Positions 1 through 11,690 of a stretch of 64,000 bases of DNA are shown here, one piece after another. The notes below the pieces were generated by a model. That model was given only the letters and a program-made list of their open reading frames with translations, was not told the origin of the DNA and searched no databases. The position numbers were made by a program, and so were the translations under genes. Within the stretch, counting starts at the first letter, position 1, and each line of letters starts with the position of its first letter. The stretch is from contig NC_056046.1 in the NCBI RefSeq assembly GCF_004379255.2, forward strand, positions 1,054,001-1,118,000. The letters run 5' to 3'. Origin of the DNA: Salvia splendens. Taxonomy: Eukaryota; Streptophyta; Magnoliopsida; Lamiales; Lamiaceae.

Positions 1-955
1 CAGTTACAATTTGAAACGCCTTTATTATAATATTGGACCTAGAGATTTATTGGAATATCTTAAGCAGATTTAGGTGGTTTTAAGATGTTTCCCATTGACC
101 ATTGCAACACAAAAATTTAGAGACGGGCAAATGAGTTGGGTCGGGTAATAAAGTAGGAAATGAAAAAGGTATAGAGGCCAGAGATGAATGAGGAATAAAG
201 TAAAAGAGAGTAAAATAAGTAAAAAGAAATTTGTTGACTTTTACAAAAAAAGAAAATGACTCCACTACTATGGAACGTACCAAAATGACTCCACTACTAT
301 GGAATGGAGGGAGTACTACTATTTTTTATAGACATGTAGTATACATATAATAATTAAAAAAAAAAAAACTAGCAAAGATAAACCACTAGCAACAACCTCA
401 TGTCCTCATTCACACTCCATAACATTAAAATGAGTGTAGTGGAAGCAGCTCAACTCGATTATGTATGGAATCGCTTCATATAAAATGAATGAATGAATGA
501 ATGAAATGAAGGTAGGAAACATTTAACGAAAACAAAATCTGCTAATTTTCACACTAAACCCGCCTGAGGAGGGCGGGGAATGGAAATAACAGGAATGTAG
601 CGTTTTAAAAACAGAATCTACCATTTCCTCAATATATGGAACGTAGAAACTGAGGTCCCGAGTCGTCATCTTGAGCGCGTTGGTTGCTGATACTCTCTCC
701 CAAATGATGCGAACGAAACAAAATTGATGTCACATGGGAATAACAAACAAATGATATTTACAAGAAAAGAGACCTGCAAGTTTCAGGCAATTAAGTAGGT
801 GTAACAATTGTAATAGCTTGTCACACATTTAAATCAAGTTCTTAAATGGATTCTCGAGAAGAAAGTGACTGGGACGAACCTTTTTAGGGACGAATATCGA
901 AGAGCAACAGCTGTAACATTAGGATGTTTAGTATTACATGGAGCGGGACATTTTG
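1..955. other. Downstream flank of exportin-T gene
   Basis: No coding region is supported here. It should hold the 3' untranslated region of the minus-strand exportin-T gene and its flank. A 29-bp unit containing 'actccactactatggaa' is repeated twice at about 253-304 and is followed by 'ggagggagta', which read on the minus strand gives a TACTCCCTCC end typical of plant Stowaway/mariner-type MITEs. I could not find a matching opposite end, so it is only a MITE remnant. Confidence 0.5.
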
Positions 956-3900
956 TTATCTGGAAACCAAGCTGCCATTTTGTAGTGGTCTCAACCTTTC
1001 TACGAGGGACTGGTAGAAGGACTTCAGTGCCTTGACGTCGTTGCCCTAATAACAAACACAACACCACATCAAATCATCATGCTGCCTAGAACAGTTTGGT
1101 CTGTGTGCAAGGGGACACACAAAATAAAATGGCACTGTCACCATCTAAAATTGCTGAATTAATTTATTGTCTTTTGGAAGTTGAGAATTACTAACTCTAC
1201 AGGCCCCATATAGTTTACAAAAAATGGCCTGTTAAAATAAATCCTAGGATGACGAGGAAAGTGTTGAAAGCATTAGATAGTACCTGCAGCTTTTGACAAT
1301 ACTGCTCTGCCAAGTCTTGAGGGCAATGAATACTCGGAAAACACTTTGATACAAAATGAAGGAGAAAATCATTGCCTAGTTTCTCATACATGACCTTTTG
1401 GGCTGTTACTATTTCACCAAACAAGAGGATCTGTCCAACAATGCCAAGAAAAGGTGGATTAGTTTAGGCGATGCAAAGGACAAACAGTAGGAGAAAACAC
1501 GATGAGAAGAAGCAGAGATATAGAGAGATTATATACTTATACGTGCACTTAATTTGGTGAAATTCATAAGTGCTACAGTGTTTAATCGATGAATGGTAAA
1601 AGAAAATTGATAGTACATGTCTAAAATCTAAACAATAAGCTTACAGTATTTGCATCGCGAAACTCAAAGGATTTATCCAGCACACTGTAGAGACAGCAAT
1701 TTACTGCAAATGTCTCGATTATGAACCTCTGAAAACCAGGCAACTGAAATATATACCTACTTTCAGTATTCTAAATAGATTGCAAAGCATAAATAATAGG
1801 TGTACACTCCAAGTAAGATACCGTCTCTTTTCCATAAGGACCAGCGCACCAATCCTTGATTAGCCTAATGAACACTTGAACACATGCCTGAAAGATTACA
1901 AAGAATATTTATAAAAACCCACATTACACTACATCAGAGCAAAAAGCTTGTAAGCAAATTTATAAAATCCAAGAATTTTGCATTCTACCTTTCTAACAAT
2001 GATATCCTTATGATTACAACAATTATATAACAGCAACTGCATCATCAAATCCAGGTGCGGAGTACTTTTAGGGGATAGGAAGACTGATGATAGCTCATGT
2101 GTAGCAATAACATTCAGAAATACAAAGAATGTTTTCTGAAGCTCTTGCATTTCGCGAATATCCTGAGACAAAAATCCATATTGAGATTCAAAACACAGTT
2201 GGTAGTGAGCTGCATTGCTGCAATGAAGAGATTTGCATTAAAAGAGACATCACGATAACTGATACATTGGATTTAATGCATATCTAATAGCTCGTACTCC
2301 ACAAAAAAAATGAAAGAGAAATTCAAACACAAAGATAAAAATCAAATGGAATCTATAATGTTATGTTTCAAGGTGATTTTCCTGAGCATTATAATTAAAG
2401 CTGTATTCACAAATTCTAAGCTTTAGGCCAAGAGAGGGAGAGGCTACATATTACTCATAAGTGGTCCAACTGTTTATCTGCTGTAAATGATTCGAATGCA
2501 CACTCCATACAAAGGTAATTTCGATCGTATCAGCTCAAATATCGTTCACATACCTCACCGCAGCAGCCCGGCCCTGATGGAATATCATTCGCTGGGAGAA
2601 TACTGAATGCCCTACTAGCAATAACAGGGTATACAGATTCCAAGATGTCACGGACTTCAGTACCAAATTTGCAGATGAGCTGATTAAGCAGTACAAGAAA
2701 ACCCACCAATTCCTTTGGCTGCAACAAAGTATTATAAACAATGATTACCCTAGTTGAGAGTATATTTCCATACAAAAAAATTGCATCCAAACACACAAGC
2801 CTGATGATTAAACATGCACACTTAGTATCCCAGCTAGACATGTTACTGAATACGTAGCAGCAAATGCAGAATCATCATATATAATCACGGACACATCAAA
2901 AAGTTCAAAGAAAAAAGGCAAAAGGGTACAATTTCGTACGATATCTACCATTTATTTCAGAACATATGAACACAAGTATAAGATTTGAGAAAAATGAAGA
3001 ACCAAATTCTTATACCTCACTTTCAATTAGCAACTGGCCAAGTGCATTCGGAAGATAAGGAAATATGGAAGGTCCTAGAGTGTCCACCATACGATGAATG
3101 AATGATGTAACCTGGAAAAACAATGTGCCATTAGATAGAAAGTGTATGAAATATGAAAACTCAAGTGGAGAGATCTGCAATTCTTACCTTACTTCGCAGG
3201 GGTTCTACCTTCGGGAAGACAACAAGGATTTGCAGGAGTATGTCCAAAGTCTGGAACAGATAGTAAGGCATTATAAATTATAATGTATGCATATTGTGAG
3301 GGAGTGAAAAAGAATGGGTGTGTGGTGGTTGATGGCATTGAGAACAAGGGAGAAAGCTTGCTGTCAATTAACACATTGCCATTTCTCCAACAAATTCAAC
3401 TTTTTCCACACTAGATAACTAAATCAAGTACACAAAGAAGAATTGAAAATTCATAACTTACTAGTTGATTTGAAATTACCTTTTTAAACATGAGACCAAT
3501 TCCAGGGCGGGTGGTAGTTACCAGACGCTGACTGAAGCCCTAATCACACAAAAGAAATTTATAGCAAATATTTGCATAAAACAGTTTAATACAGACCCAA
3601 AACCAGAAGAATGGAAACAAACTTCCCAGACAGACACATAGTATGTTTTATGGTAACATAACGAAATATATATGTTATTGAGAATGTGGCAATCTCCATA
3701 ATAAAATGAAGCATCATTAGACATATTCCGTTTCCCTGTTAACACTACAATCATGGAAAAGAAATAGACTAAACCGAGCATGCACAATATGAAGTGAGAA
3801 ACTTGAGATCTCGATGAACACCTTGCTAAGAGCATTAATTGCCATAACTATTTGCTGCATATTTTCGATCTGCAAAAGAGACTCTTCAGGATTTTGAGGC

Positions 3901-6151
3901 TTAGCATTTGAGATGGCCACCTCAACCTGCAAAAGCATAAAATTGCAATTTAGCGTGGTTTTTCTGCCATACTACAGATTCAAAAAGGTAAATAAAAACT
4001 TCTCCGCGGCTACAAAACCCCACTGTAACTTTAAAAAAATACTGCCATATGCCAACTTTGACCTGCTGGCAAAGAGGAGTCAGCAGTGAAGAGAGATAAT
4101 CAGATTGTTTCTCACGGGGTACATCTTCCATCCCTATTAACAAGCCAATTGCCTAAGAGAACAAAAAGACAACATCAGATACTATCTTATTGAATCAAAA
4201 GCCTCTATGTATAAAACTGACCTCGAAAATGTGACTTCCATCTTCAGATACTAAAACATCGTTTGAGACCCTGCCCATTCTTGTAAACTGGGCAACTGTA
4301 TCCTGTAGGCTCTGATATTTGATATGCACAAAATGTGTCAGAGAGACCAAAATATAACACCGTCTTTTAAAGCATATGCTGCAGAAACAAAATAGGAAGG
4401 TCAGGAAGTCGAACTGCTACCTGCAAGATCGTCTCAATGTAAGGCACAAGCTTTGCTTTTAGCAATTTCACAACCCTCATGAAGAGATAGCTCGCCCTTC
4501 TGCTGACGTTGACATTTGGATGGTGTATACCTCTCTCATCAAGAAAGGCATGCAGCGCAACTGGAATATATTGTGTATTCTCTGATACAAACTTCATGTA
4601 TCTTGTTATTGTATCCAAATAAACATGCGCAACGAGTCTATTGGAGTGGCAAGGAAATCGCGTTGATAACAGCATTGGTATCAGCTCACCAAGTAGGCCA
4701 CTACCAGTCCTCATAGCATCACCATTTAGTGATTCTCCAAGCTCATAAAATAAGGAAAGAGAAGCCTCAACTTCCTCAACATTTCTATCTTCTGATGATG
4801 CCACGGAATTTCCTAATGAGTTTTTTATGAATACCTGAGTCAGATCTGGTGCAACACGACCTACACTACGGAGTAAAACAAATAAATCCTTCCGAAACTC
4901 TGCCATACTATCTGCTTCTTGCTGCCCAATCTTGTCCAATATATCCAGATTATTTCGATACATGGGATCAAACTGGATCTGCACGCGGATCACTTCCAAT
5001 ATTTGCCTCAAATGAAGCAGCTGCCTGTCTGTCAATGTGGAATGGTTTTTCATTGTGCCAACATACACTGAGAGAAAGTGCACAATGCTGAATGTCGAAT
5101 CAACTTCACCGTTCTGGATGATAGTGAAAACTGATGGCAAAACCTCATTCAGAAGCTCTACTGAAACTTCCCTACCATCCTCCGGCTTCAAGTGCTTCGA
5201 ACATTCCAGAACTTCAACTGCATAGCCCGTGAGCAACGCAGCCACACCAGACACCAACTCCGAGCCACTATCATCTGTAACCAACCTAAAAACACTAGAT
5301 ATCTGAATGCTTTGCAAAAGAGCAAGCTTTGACTTAAACTCCATCCTTTTCGACACTACTGCCAGAACAGCGCCAGATGCAGCAGCTCGAAGCTGATCCG
5401 GTAACCCCTCCGCCAACATAAGCTCAAACAGTAACTTAGTGAATGCATCATTGGCTATCAATCCTATGTCCATCCACGAAACATACTTCCTCATCGATTC
5501 CAGAACACTAGAACACAAATCAGGGTTCGAATTCTTATACATCGAAACAATGTCATACCACGCTCTAACCATCTGAGGCACGCACTGCACTCGCATTGCA
5601 TCCTTAATCCTCCCTGCCACAGTCACATCCTCCCCACTACGCGGATAATCCAAGCTAATCAACTCATCATCCATCACATTCAAAACCCGACAAAACATAT
5701 CAATCACAGCAGCTCCTTTACCCAGTTTATTCAAGAAATCAACAAAAACAGATTGCCAGATTTCTGGATACTCATAACTAATCAATGTTACAATAACCTG
5801 AGCAAGCTTATTCTTAACAAACGACGGGCTCTCGAAAATCCTCGCCAAATTAGCGTCATTAGCGTGGACAGGCTCGCCACAAGCAATCGAAAACACGGAT
5901 TTCCGAATCATATCCTTCTCCTCCGGCGACATTGACGAGTACCTAACTCGAAGAATCTCATGGAGGCACTGCAAACACCAAAACTTAACCTCCACTAAGT
6001 TTGACACACAAAACTTTTCTATGCAAATGCTACTGATTGAAGGTTCGTCTTTAACTTGCTGAATAAAGGCAGCTGCTTGTAATTTTATCAGCGAATCAAT
6101 TGTGCCGGATTCATCAAAGCTTATAAGAATTGCCTTTTCGAGATCATCCAT
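956..6151 (-). CDS. PSD: Exportin-T (tRNA exportin), PAUSED orthologue, complete
   Basis: Importin-beta-family karyopherin that exports mature tRNA from nucleus to cytoplasm with Ran-GTP; the plant orthologue is PAUSED. Thirteen coding exons on the minus strand all join in phase: 6151-4421, 4311-4222, 4152-4063, 3926-3822, 3539-3480, 3250-3188, 3111-3016, 2718-2554, 2162-1989, 1887-1822, 1743-1645, 1430-1284 and 1045-956, giving 991 aa, very close to the usual family length. The large first exon holds the N-terminal 577 residues, starting MDDLEKAI, with the exportin-1-like stretch (FVKNKLAQV...YPEIWQSVF) near residues 110-145; the rest is helical HEAT-type repeat sequence, ending in LAEQYCQKLQ and a short last exon. 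The ATG at 6151 was chosen over the GTG just upstream because it matches the conserved start. Every internal exon gives family-like sequence and no disruption was seen. Confidence 0.93.
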
Positions 6152-6160
6152 CACTCGCCA

Positions 6161-6178
6161 AAAACCCTAAACCCTAAA
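6161..6178 (-). promoter_or_regulatory. Double telo-box in exportin-T 5' UTR
   Basis: Ten bases upstream of the exportin-T start codon lie two adjacent AAACCCTAA-type telo-boxes (written on the plus strand as aaaaccctaaaccctaaaa). Telo-boxes are common in the 5' regions of plant genes for translation and growth. Here the site is seen directly; its regulatory role is inferred. Confidence 0.45.
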
Positions 6179-7688
6179 ATCAGAACTTCAAACCCTTAAA
6201 AAACCAATCCCGATTGCCAACTCAGCTTAGTTCTACCAATAAACTCAATTTATCCACTTGTTTATCGAATTGATCGAACGAACAGAGCCTCCAAAGCTTT
6301 GATCGACGATATTTTTTATTTAGAGCTTGGGTTTGAGAAGAGATTCAGCAATGGTAGAAGAACAGAAGAAAAGTGAAGACGTGGATTTTCAAGGGATCCT
6401 AATTTATAGTTCGCACAATCCTAAATTCGAGGCAATTGCTTCCCTAATTTTTCTGTTTAATTAGATTTTCATAAATTTATTTTTATAGTATTGGGTTTCT
6501 GCTCATGTTCAACTAAATATGTTCATAAAAAAATTTATTGCATGACTTCAAATTAAGTTGGGCTTAGATTGTCTAAAATTAAATTGGTGGAGTAGTATTT
6601 ACTTCATTATAATTTTCTCTATTGGAAAGGTTAAGAAATAGTAAATCAACATTAATATATATCTTAAGGTTAAATATCGATCCAACTTAATAACATTTAT
6701 ATAACTCAATTTTATTGAAGAATATCACCTAAATGCAGTGATTTATCTACTATTTCTACTATATTAATACTACCTCCTTCCAAAAAAATAGACAAAGTTA
6801 TAAATGATGTACGGGTTTTAATGAACAATTGATAAAGTAAGAGAGAGAGAGTGGGAAAATGTGGTAAAAGTAGTCTTAGTGAATTATAGGATCCACCTTT
6901 AGAACGATGTGTAGAATTACTATTTGTTTAAAACTTTTCATATTAGTAGTAAATTTTTAAAATTTGCATTGAATCTATAATGCGATTTAAGGACACAGTC
7001 TTCATAGAAGAAAATTCTACAGAACACCTCACCATTTAGTAAAAAAAAAATTATATTCTATAAGAAAAGATTAAATTTCTTATTCTGAATTCTCTTCGGA
7101 TTTTTTTACGTAGGGCAGTAGACATAATTGCCACTATCGATTTTTCAAGTAAATCCCTTAACCAAAAAGATAACAATATTGATTAAATTTGCATTTCACT
7201 TAGAAACAGTTCGGTTTAAAGATTGTCTCATAATTGACAATTGAGTATATATTATGTTTAGTTTATGAGATGGAAAACGATGAATGTAAATTAACCTCAA
7301 CTCCAAGGGTTGGGCGGAGCTGCCGCACCGGGACTGACGACAGCTCCGACTCATGTCCCTTTAAGTTTCAAACTTGAGAAGAAAAAAATGAATTAGATTA
7401 TAATTTATAATATCATTACTCTTTGAGTGCAAAATGGTCCCATGCATTAAATTCTCAATGGTTCTACAGCTAGATAAATCCGAAATCCGAAATCCAATTT
7501 TTAATTCGATGAAATAACCCTTCACGAATCCAATCCTAAACACTGTATAGTGTTTACAAAGCTTAATTCTTGCAGTAAAAGTAATATTATGGATAATAAA
7601 TGAACCTATTGTGCATAATGAAGGGAAATATGCACATGCATTAAACTAGTGAAACCTAAGATCAAGCTGTTTGATTTGCATCAGTGTT
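6179..7688. other. Intergenic, MITE remnant
   Basis: The first 200 bases are the 5' leader and promoter of the exportin-T gene. A half MITE starting 'actacctccttccaaaa' with an 'agagagagag' interior lies at about 6768-6900. The stretch 6983-7110 is repeated in diverged form at 10429-10540 (see the ghost exon entry). No gene is seen. Confidence 0.4.
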
Positions 7689-9876
7689 CTAGGGAGGGAG
7701 AACGGAGTTGGCCAGGTCGTCGTTCAGCTTGACTGGAAAAGACGGCATCGACTGCTTAACTTCTGCCATGTCTTCCAACCTCAAACTGCACAAAAACACA
7801 TTTTACATTCGTTAGAATGTCTGGATTTCGCACAAGGATCAGTCAAAACAATAGATGAGTAGTAGATTGCTTTTGGACGTACTCTTTTAAGATTAAATTG
7901 ATATCACCTCGGGGCTTTTGGATGTACTCTTTTAAGATCAAATTGATATTAGCTCGGGCTTCAGTGAAGAGACGGATGTTCTCATCAAGCTGCATGAAAT
8001 AGGCAGCCATGGTTTCGTCAGTATTATCGTTCTAAGGAGCAGCTTTGTGCCATGTGATCACTATTTGAGAAGAGAAACAAATTCTTGTAATCATAATCCA
8101 TATACTTCAAATTAGAAAAGCTACAAATTAAGTTAATCAACGGATGAATGAAGAATAATGCTTTGGTTAATTCCTCTTCAAATTCAAAGCTACTTCAACA
8201 CTAAAGGCAGTGAAGCTGACCTTGCAGGCAGACAAGTTGTTAGAAATCTGATCCAAGGCCCGAGCATTATTCCTGAGAATCTGTCTAGCAGGATCATCGA
8301 TAGCTGAAAGTCACATGTTCAAAGGGTCAATCTTGTTTGTGGACATGTAAATGTTCTGAAAGAAAATTAATATCAACAAGAACTCAAGAAAAATCAACAC
8401 CTAAGAAGAAACAATTTTCTTTCTACATGAGTAAGTGAAACATAAGGCCATATGCTGTAATACTGACCATTAAATCTGTCAACACTGTCCACGTCCACGT
8501 CCACTGACATCACTGCAAGTCCATTGACGTGGTTTGCTACTTGAGATGATTCCGGCAACGCATCAGAACCTTTTTCCTGAAATAGCCAAATTGTGCAAGA
8601 ATATTAGTTAGATCAGTCCAACAGATTATAAATAAGTTTATCAATGAATATCCATTACTAGCTGATTATGTCAAGATTACAGGTACCTTTTTGCCTTCAT
8701 TTTTTCTCGATGAACCAACATCCTCTTTCTTTCTCTTGCCATTCTCCTTTTTCTGCAGAACAGGAAACCATACAAATTCAGGGCATAATTAGCAGTAACA
8801 TAAATCAGATCTATAAAAGTTGCCTCTTCTTTGATCAACATTGCCTCTTGATGTTCACCATCATCATAAACTGTGCAAAATATGAAGAAAGGAGATTCTA
8901 GAAACACATTAATTTGGATTTCAGTTTATAATGAACTAACTGTAGATCAATCATAATGTAATATAGAAACTTTATTGAAGGGAATGATATCTCACACTCA
9001 TCCATATGCAGCGTAATGCAACATCCCGGACTGTCTTGCCTCTTAAAGCTTGAGAAATTCTAAGATAAAGGGTAGGAGTGCTTTCCGAGGAATATCTGCA
9101 TCAGGTAAATGATAAATTGATAAGCATAACAGCAATGCAGGTCACCATTTAAACAAATTTGCAGTTATGTTTTTACACATTATTCCTAGTTTAGCCTCAA
9201 TACATTCTGAAACGTGAAAACGATAAAATTCGACTCGGTTTCGAACAATAGTCTCAAGACAGTAAATCGAAAACAATCAGCGAATAACCAATTCCCTGGA
9301 ATTATTCGTCCATAACATCAAAACCATCACTACATTAACAATCCGCATTCTCAGCCAATAAAAGCGAATAACCAATTCCCTGGAATTATTCGTCCATAAC
9401 ATCAAAACCATCACTACATTAACAATCCGCATTCTCAGCCAATAAAAGCGAATAACCAATTCCCTGGAATTATTCGTCCATAACATCAAAACCATCACTA
9501 CATTAACAATCTACATTCTCAGCCAATAAACTATTCCAAACCAACACGAATTCAAGTAAACCCTGCCAAATAATGCGAACAACAATCCAATTGCTAGAAA
9601 ACACGCATCAAAAAAATGAGCAATTCAAACACAAAGCAACTAAATCATCTAATTCACAAAACGAAAAACTGCAATAGAAGGAAACGAAACTAAAAAACCG
9701 GAAGCTTACTTTTCCAGCAAATCTTCCAGCGCCGACTCTTCCTGGGGCATCCACTCAAGCGACAATCCAGGATTATGCAAGAGCTCTCGTCGGCTCGTCT
9801 GTACCGCCGAATTCTCGGCCGCCAACGCCTTCATCGATTTGCCGCAGTTGCTAGTGATGTTATCGCCGGCAGCCAT
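7689..9876 (-). CDS. SANT/Myb-like DUF3755 family nuclear protein
   Basis: Small plant protein of the DUF3755 family (homeodomain/SANT-like); the molecular role is not established. Seven exons join in phase: 9876-9710, 9095-8996, 8752-8687, 8576-8468, 8303-8221, 7989-7928 and 7785-7689, giving 227 aa. Residues 40-89 form the SANT-like module, with LEWMPQEES at its start and GKTVRDVALRC at its end; a basic KRKKEDVG stretch (possible nuclear signal) follows; the C-terminal part holds the conserved DDPARQIL...ENIRLFTEARANINLIL segment and the tail MPSFPVKLNDDLANS. The end of exon 6 is duplicated in tandem (45 nt), so a second in-frame donor exists at 7883 that would add 15 residues. An alternative acceptor 'ccttag' upstream of exon 6 is also in phase. 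Family assignment rests on recalled motif pattern, not on a search. Confidence 0.72.
9280..9531. repeat. 3 x 84-bp tandem repeat in intron 1 of the DUF3755 gene
   Basis: Three almost identical 84-bp units start at 9280, 9364 and 9448, each opening with 'gcgaataaccaattccctgg'. They lie wholly inside intron 1 (9709-9096). Because 84 is a multiple of three, the array gives a spurious repetitive reading frame on the minus strand. Confidence 0.9.
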
Positions 9877-10236
9877 AAAATTGTAAAACCAAACCAACGC
9901 CGAAATCAAATCCAACTCACGAACAGCTCTGAATGTATGTAGCTTTGATTCGGAGAATCGAATTTGAAACTCACGAACAGCTCTGAATGTATATAGCTTC
10001 GATTTTGGAAGATCAAATTTGAAACCGAATTTGAATAGAATAATAAAATAATAAATGGGTTCGCGGAAAAGGGGATTTCTTACGTATTTATATGAAGGCG
10101 GTAAGCTTCCGTGGGTCAGTATTGCTATTTAAATTGGTTTATTTCTAATTAATATTTGATGCATAGAAAATGGATATTTTGAGATTAGGGAATTTCTTAA
10201 AAACTTTATATAAACAAAATAGTATTAGATAAAACA

Positions 10237-10368
10237 TGAATATTGGCCCAGTCGGACTGAGTAATCGTCAATTGAAAATATGAATATTGGTCAAGTCAGA
10301 CTGAGTAATCGTCAATTGAAAATATGAATATTGGTTGAATCAAACTGAGTACTCGTTCGTCAATCGAT
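10237..10368. repeat. 3 x 44-bp tandem repeat
   Basis: Units start at 10237, 10281 and 10325, each beginning 'tgaatattgg' and containing 'gactgagtaatcgtcaattg' in the first two; the third is diverged. It lies upstream of the DUF3755 gene. Confidence 0.8.
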
Positions 10369-10658
10369 ATGCAAGCGTCCGTATTTAGTTTAAGATTTAT
10401 TTAATTTGTGAAGTATATGATTAAGTAATTTAGGGCACAATCTTCATAGAAGAAAATAAAAAAAAAAACACTTCACCATTTAGTAAATTATTTTTTATGT
10501 TCAATATAAGAAAAGATTACGATAATTTTTTTTATGTAAGAAAGTAGACATAATTGTCTCTATCGATTTGCTTTTATAATTCCTTCTTCCAATTTAGATT
10601 TGCTTTTATAATTCCTTCTTCCAATAGACTCATGAGTAATCTTCAGAAATTAGTGGGA

Positions 10659-10790
10659 ACTAACTGTAGATCATGTCATCATCTAATATAGAAACTTTAT
10701 TGAAGGGTATGATATGATATATATCTCACCTTCTTAAAGATAGAGCAATTCTAAAATAAAGGGTAGGAGTGCTTTCCGAGGCATATCTGC
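10659..10790 (-). pseudogene. Ghost copy of DUF3755 exon 2
   Basis: This stretch resembles 8936-9100, which is exon 2 of the DUF3755 gene and its downstream intron, but about 45 bp of exon 2 are missing (the part coding for VRDVALRC). Shared landmarks are 'aactaactgtagatca', 'atagaaactttattgaaggg' and 'gggtaggagtgctttccgag'. In the same order and orientation, the block 10429-10540 resembles the 3' flank at 6983-7110. The pair suggests an old tandem duplication of the locus that lost exons 3 to 7. Confidence 0.7.
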
Positions 10791-11340
10791 TTCTATTGGG
10801 AATTAAATTGGTACTCATATTACTTCTTAATATTTGAAAACTTAATCCACCAAAGATTAAAATATGAGTGACTAATCCATATATGAATGCGTGAGTATTT
10901 AGTTTAGGATTTATATAATTCGTATCATTAAGTAGATTTGGATTTGATTCATTTACCTTTTGTAAGAGATTATGATTTGATTCTATCTATAGTTTGAACC
11001 TTTTTTTATCTATGTTTAGTTCGAAATATGCCATATACTGATGACTTGACTCGTCATTGCTATGGTTTTAGGGCATTGGATTCTTACCAATATTTAATTG
11101 GACTTTAAAATTTTGTGGCCTTTTACAGGTATTAAGGCCCATTATAGCCCAACAAAGGGCCCAAATTTGCTACTGTAGTACACTTCTATTTGTTGTAGGC
11201 ATCAAAACATACCCATAGCTTGGAATTTATTGTGTCCAAATTTTGTCGATCTCATGATGAGTGATACTTAACACACAAAATTAGGTAAGGTAAAGTGCTA
11301 TTGCCCTCATGCGTTTGCTCGTTACAATTGTTCTAACTTG

Positions 11341-11419
11341 AAAATAAAAATAAAAATAAAAATAAAAATAAAAATAAAAATAAAAATAAAAATAAAAATA
11401 AAAATAAAAATAAAAATAA

Positions 11420-11450
<31 letters not shown>

Positions 11451-11459
11451 TAAAAATAA
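11341..11459. repeat. (AAATAA)n microsatellite
   Basis: About 120 bp of almost pure aaaata repeats, with one phase slip near 11420. Its complement gives an artefactual Phe/Tyr-rich reading frame that is not a gene. Confidence 0.95.
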
Positions 11460-11559
11460 TTGACCTCATCATGCTCTATTATCTTTCCTAAACGCATTGG
11501 AATCAGTATTTAATTATGCATACATTGAAGCCAACTACACTTCAGATAGAATTTAAGCC

Positions 11560-11690
11560 TGATTGAATTCGAACTCATGCCAAATGGCTGAAAATGATAA
11601 TCCATTCAATAAATAGAACTTGTTATTCAAATAATTCCATTGCAGCAAGATCTGCCTCTCCGTTGCCAACTGCGCTACGCCCCTGCAGAC
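11560..11690 (-). repeat. Possible tRNA-derived SINE remnant
   Basis: Read on the minus strand, 'ggggcgtagcgcagttggca' near 11685-11666 looks like a tRNA 5' end with an A box (TAGCGCAGTTGG), and 'gagttcgaattc' near 11565 resembles a B box. The boxes are about 110 bp apart, too far for an ordinary tRNA gene, so a decayed or interrupted SINE head is the better reading. Confidence 0.25.

Noticed and set aside
9277..9498. Repetitive 73-aa reading frame on the minus strand
   Set aside because: It comes from the 84-bp intronic repeat and lies inside intron 1 of the DUF3755 gene.
11281..11472. Phe/Tyr-rich reading frame on the minus strand
   Set aside because: It is the translation of an AAATAA microsatellite.
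11640..11690. tRNA gene
   Set aside because: Only an A-box-like 5' end fits; the B box is far too distant and no acceptor stem can be closed.
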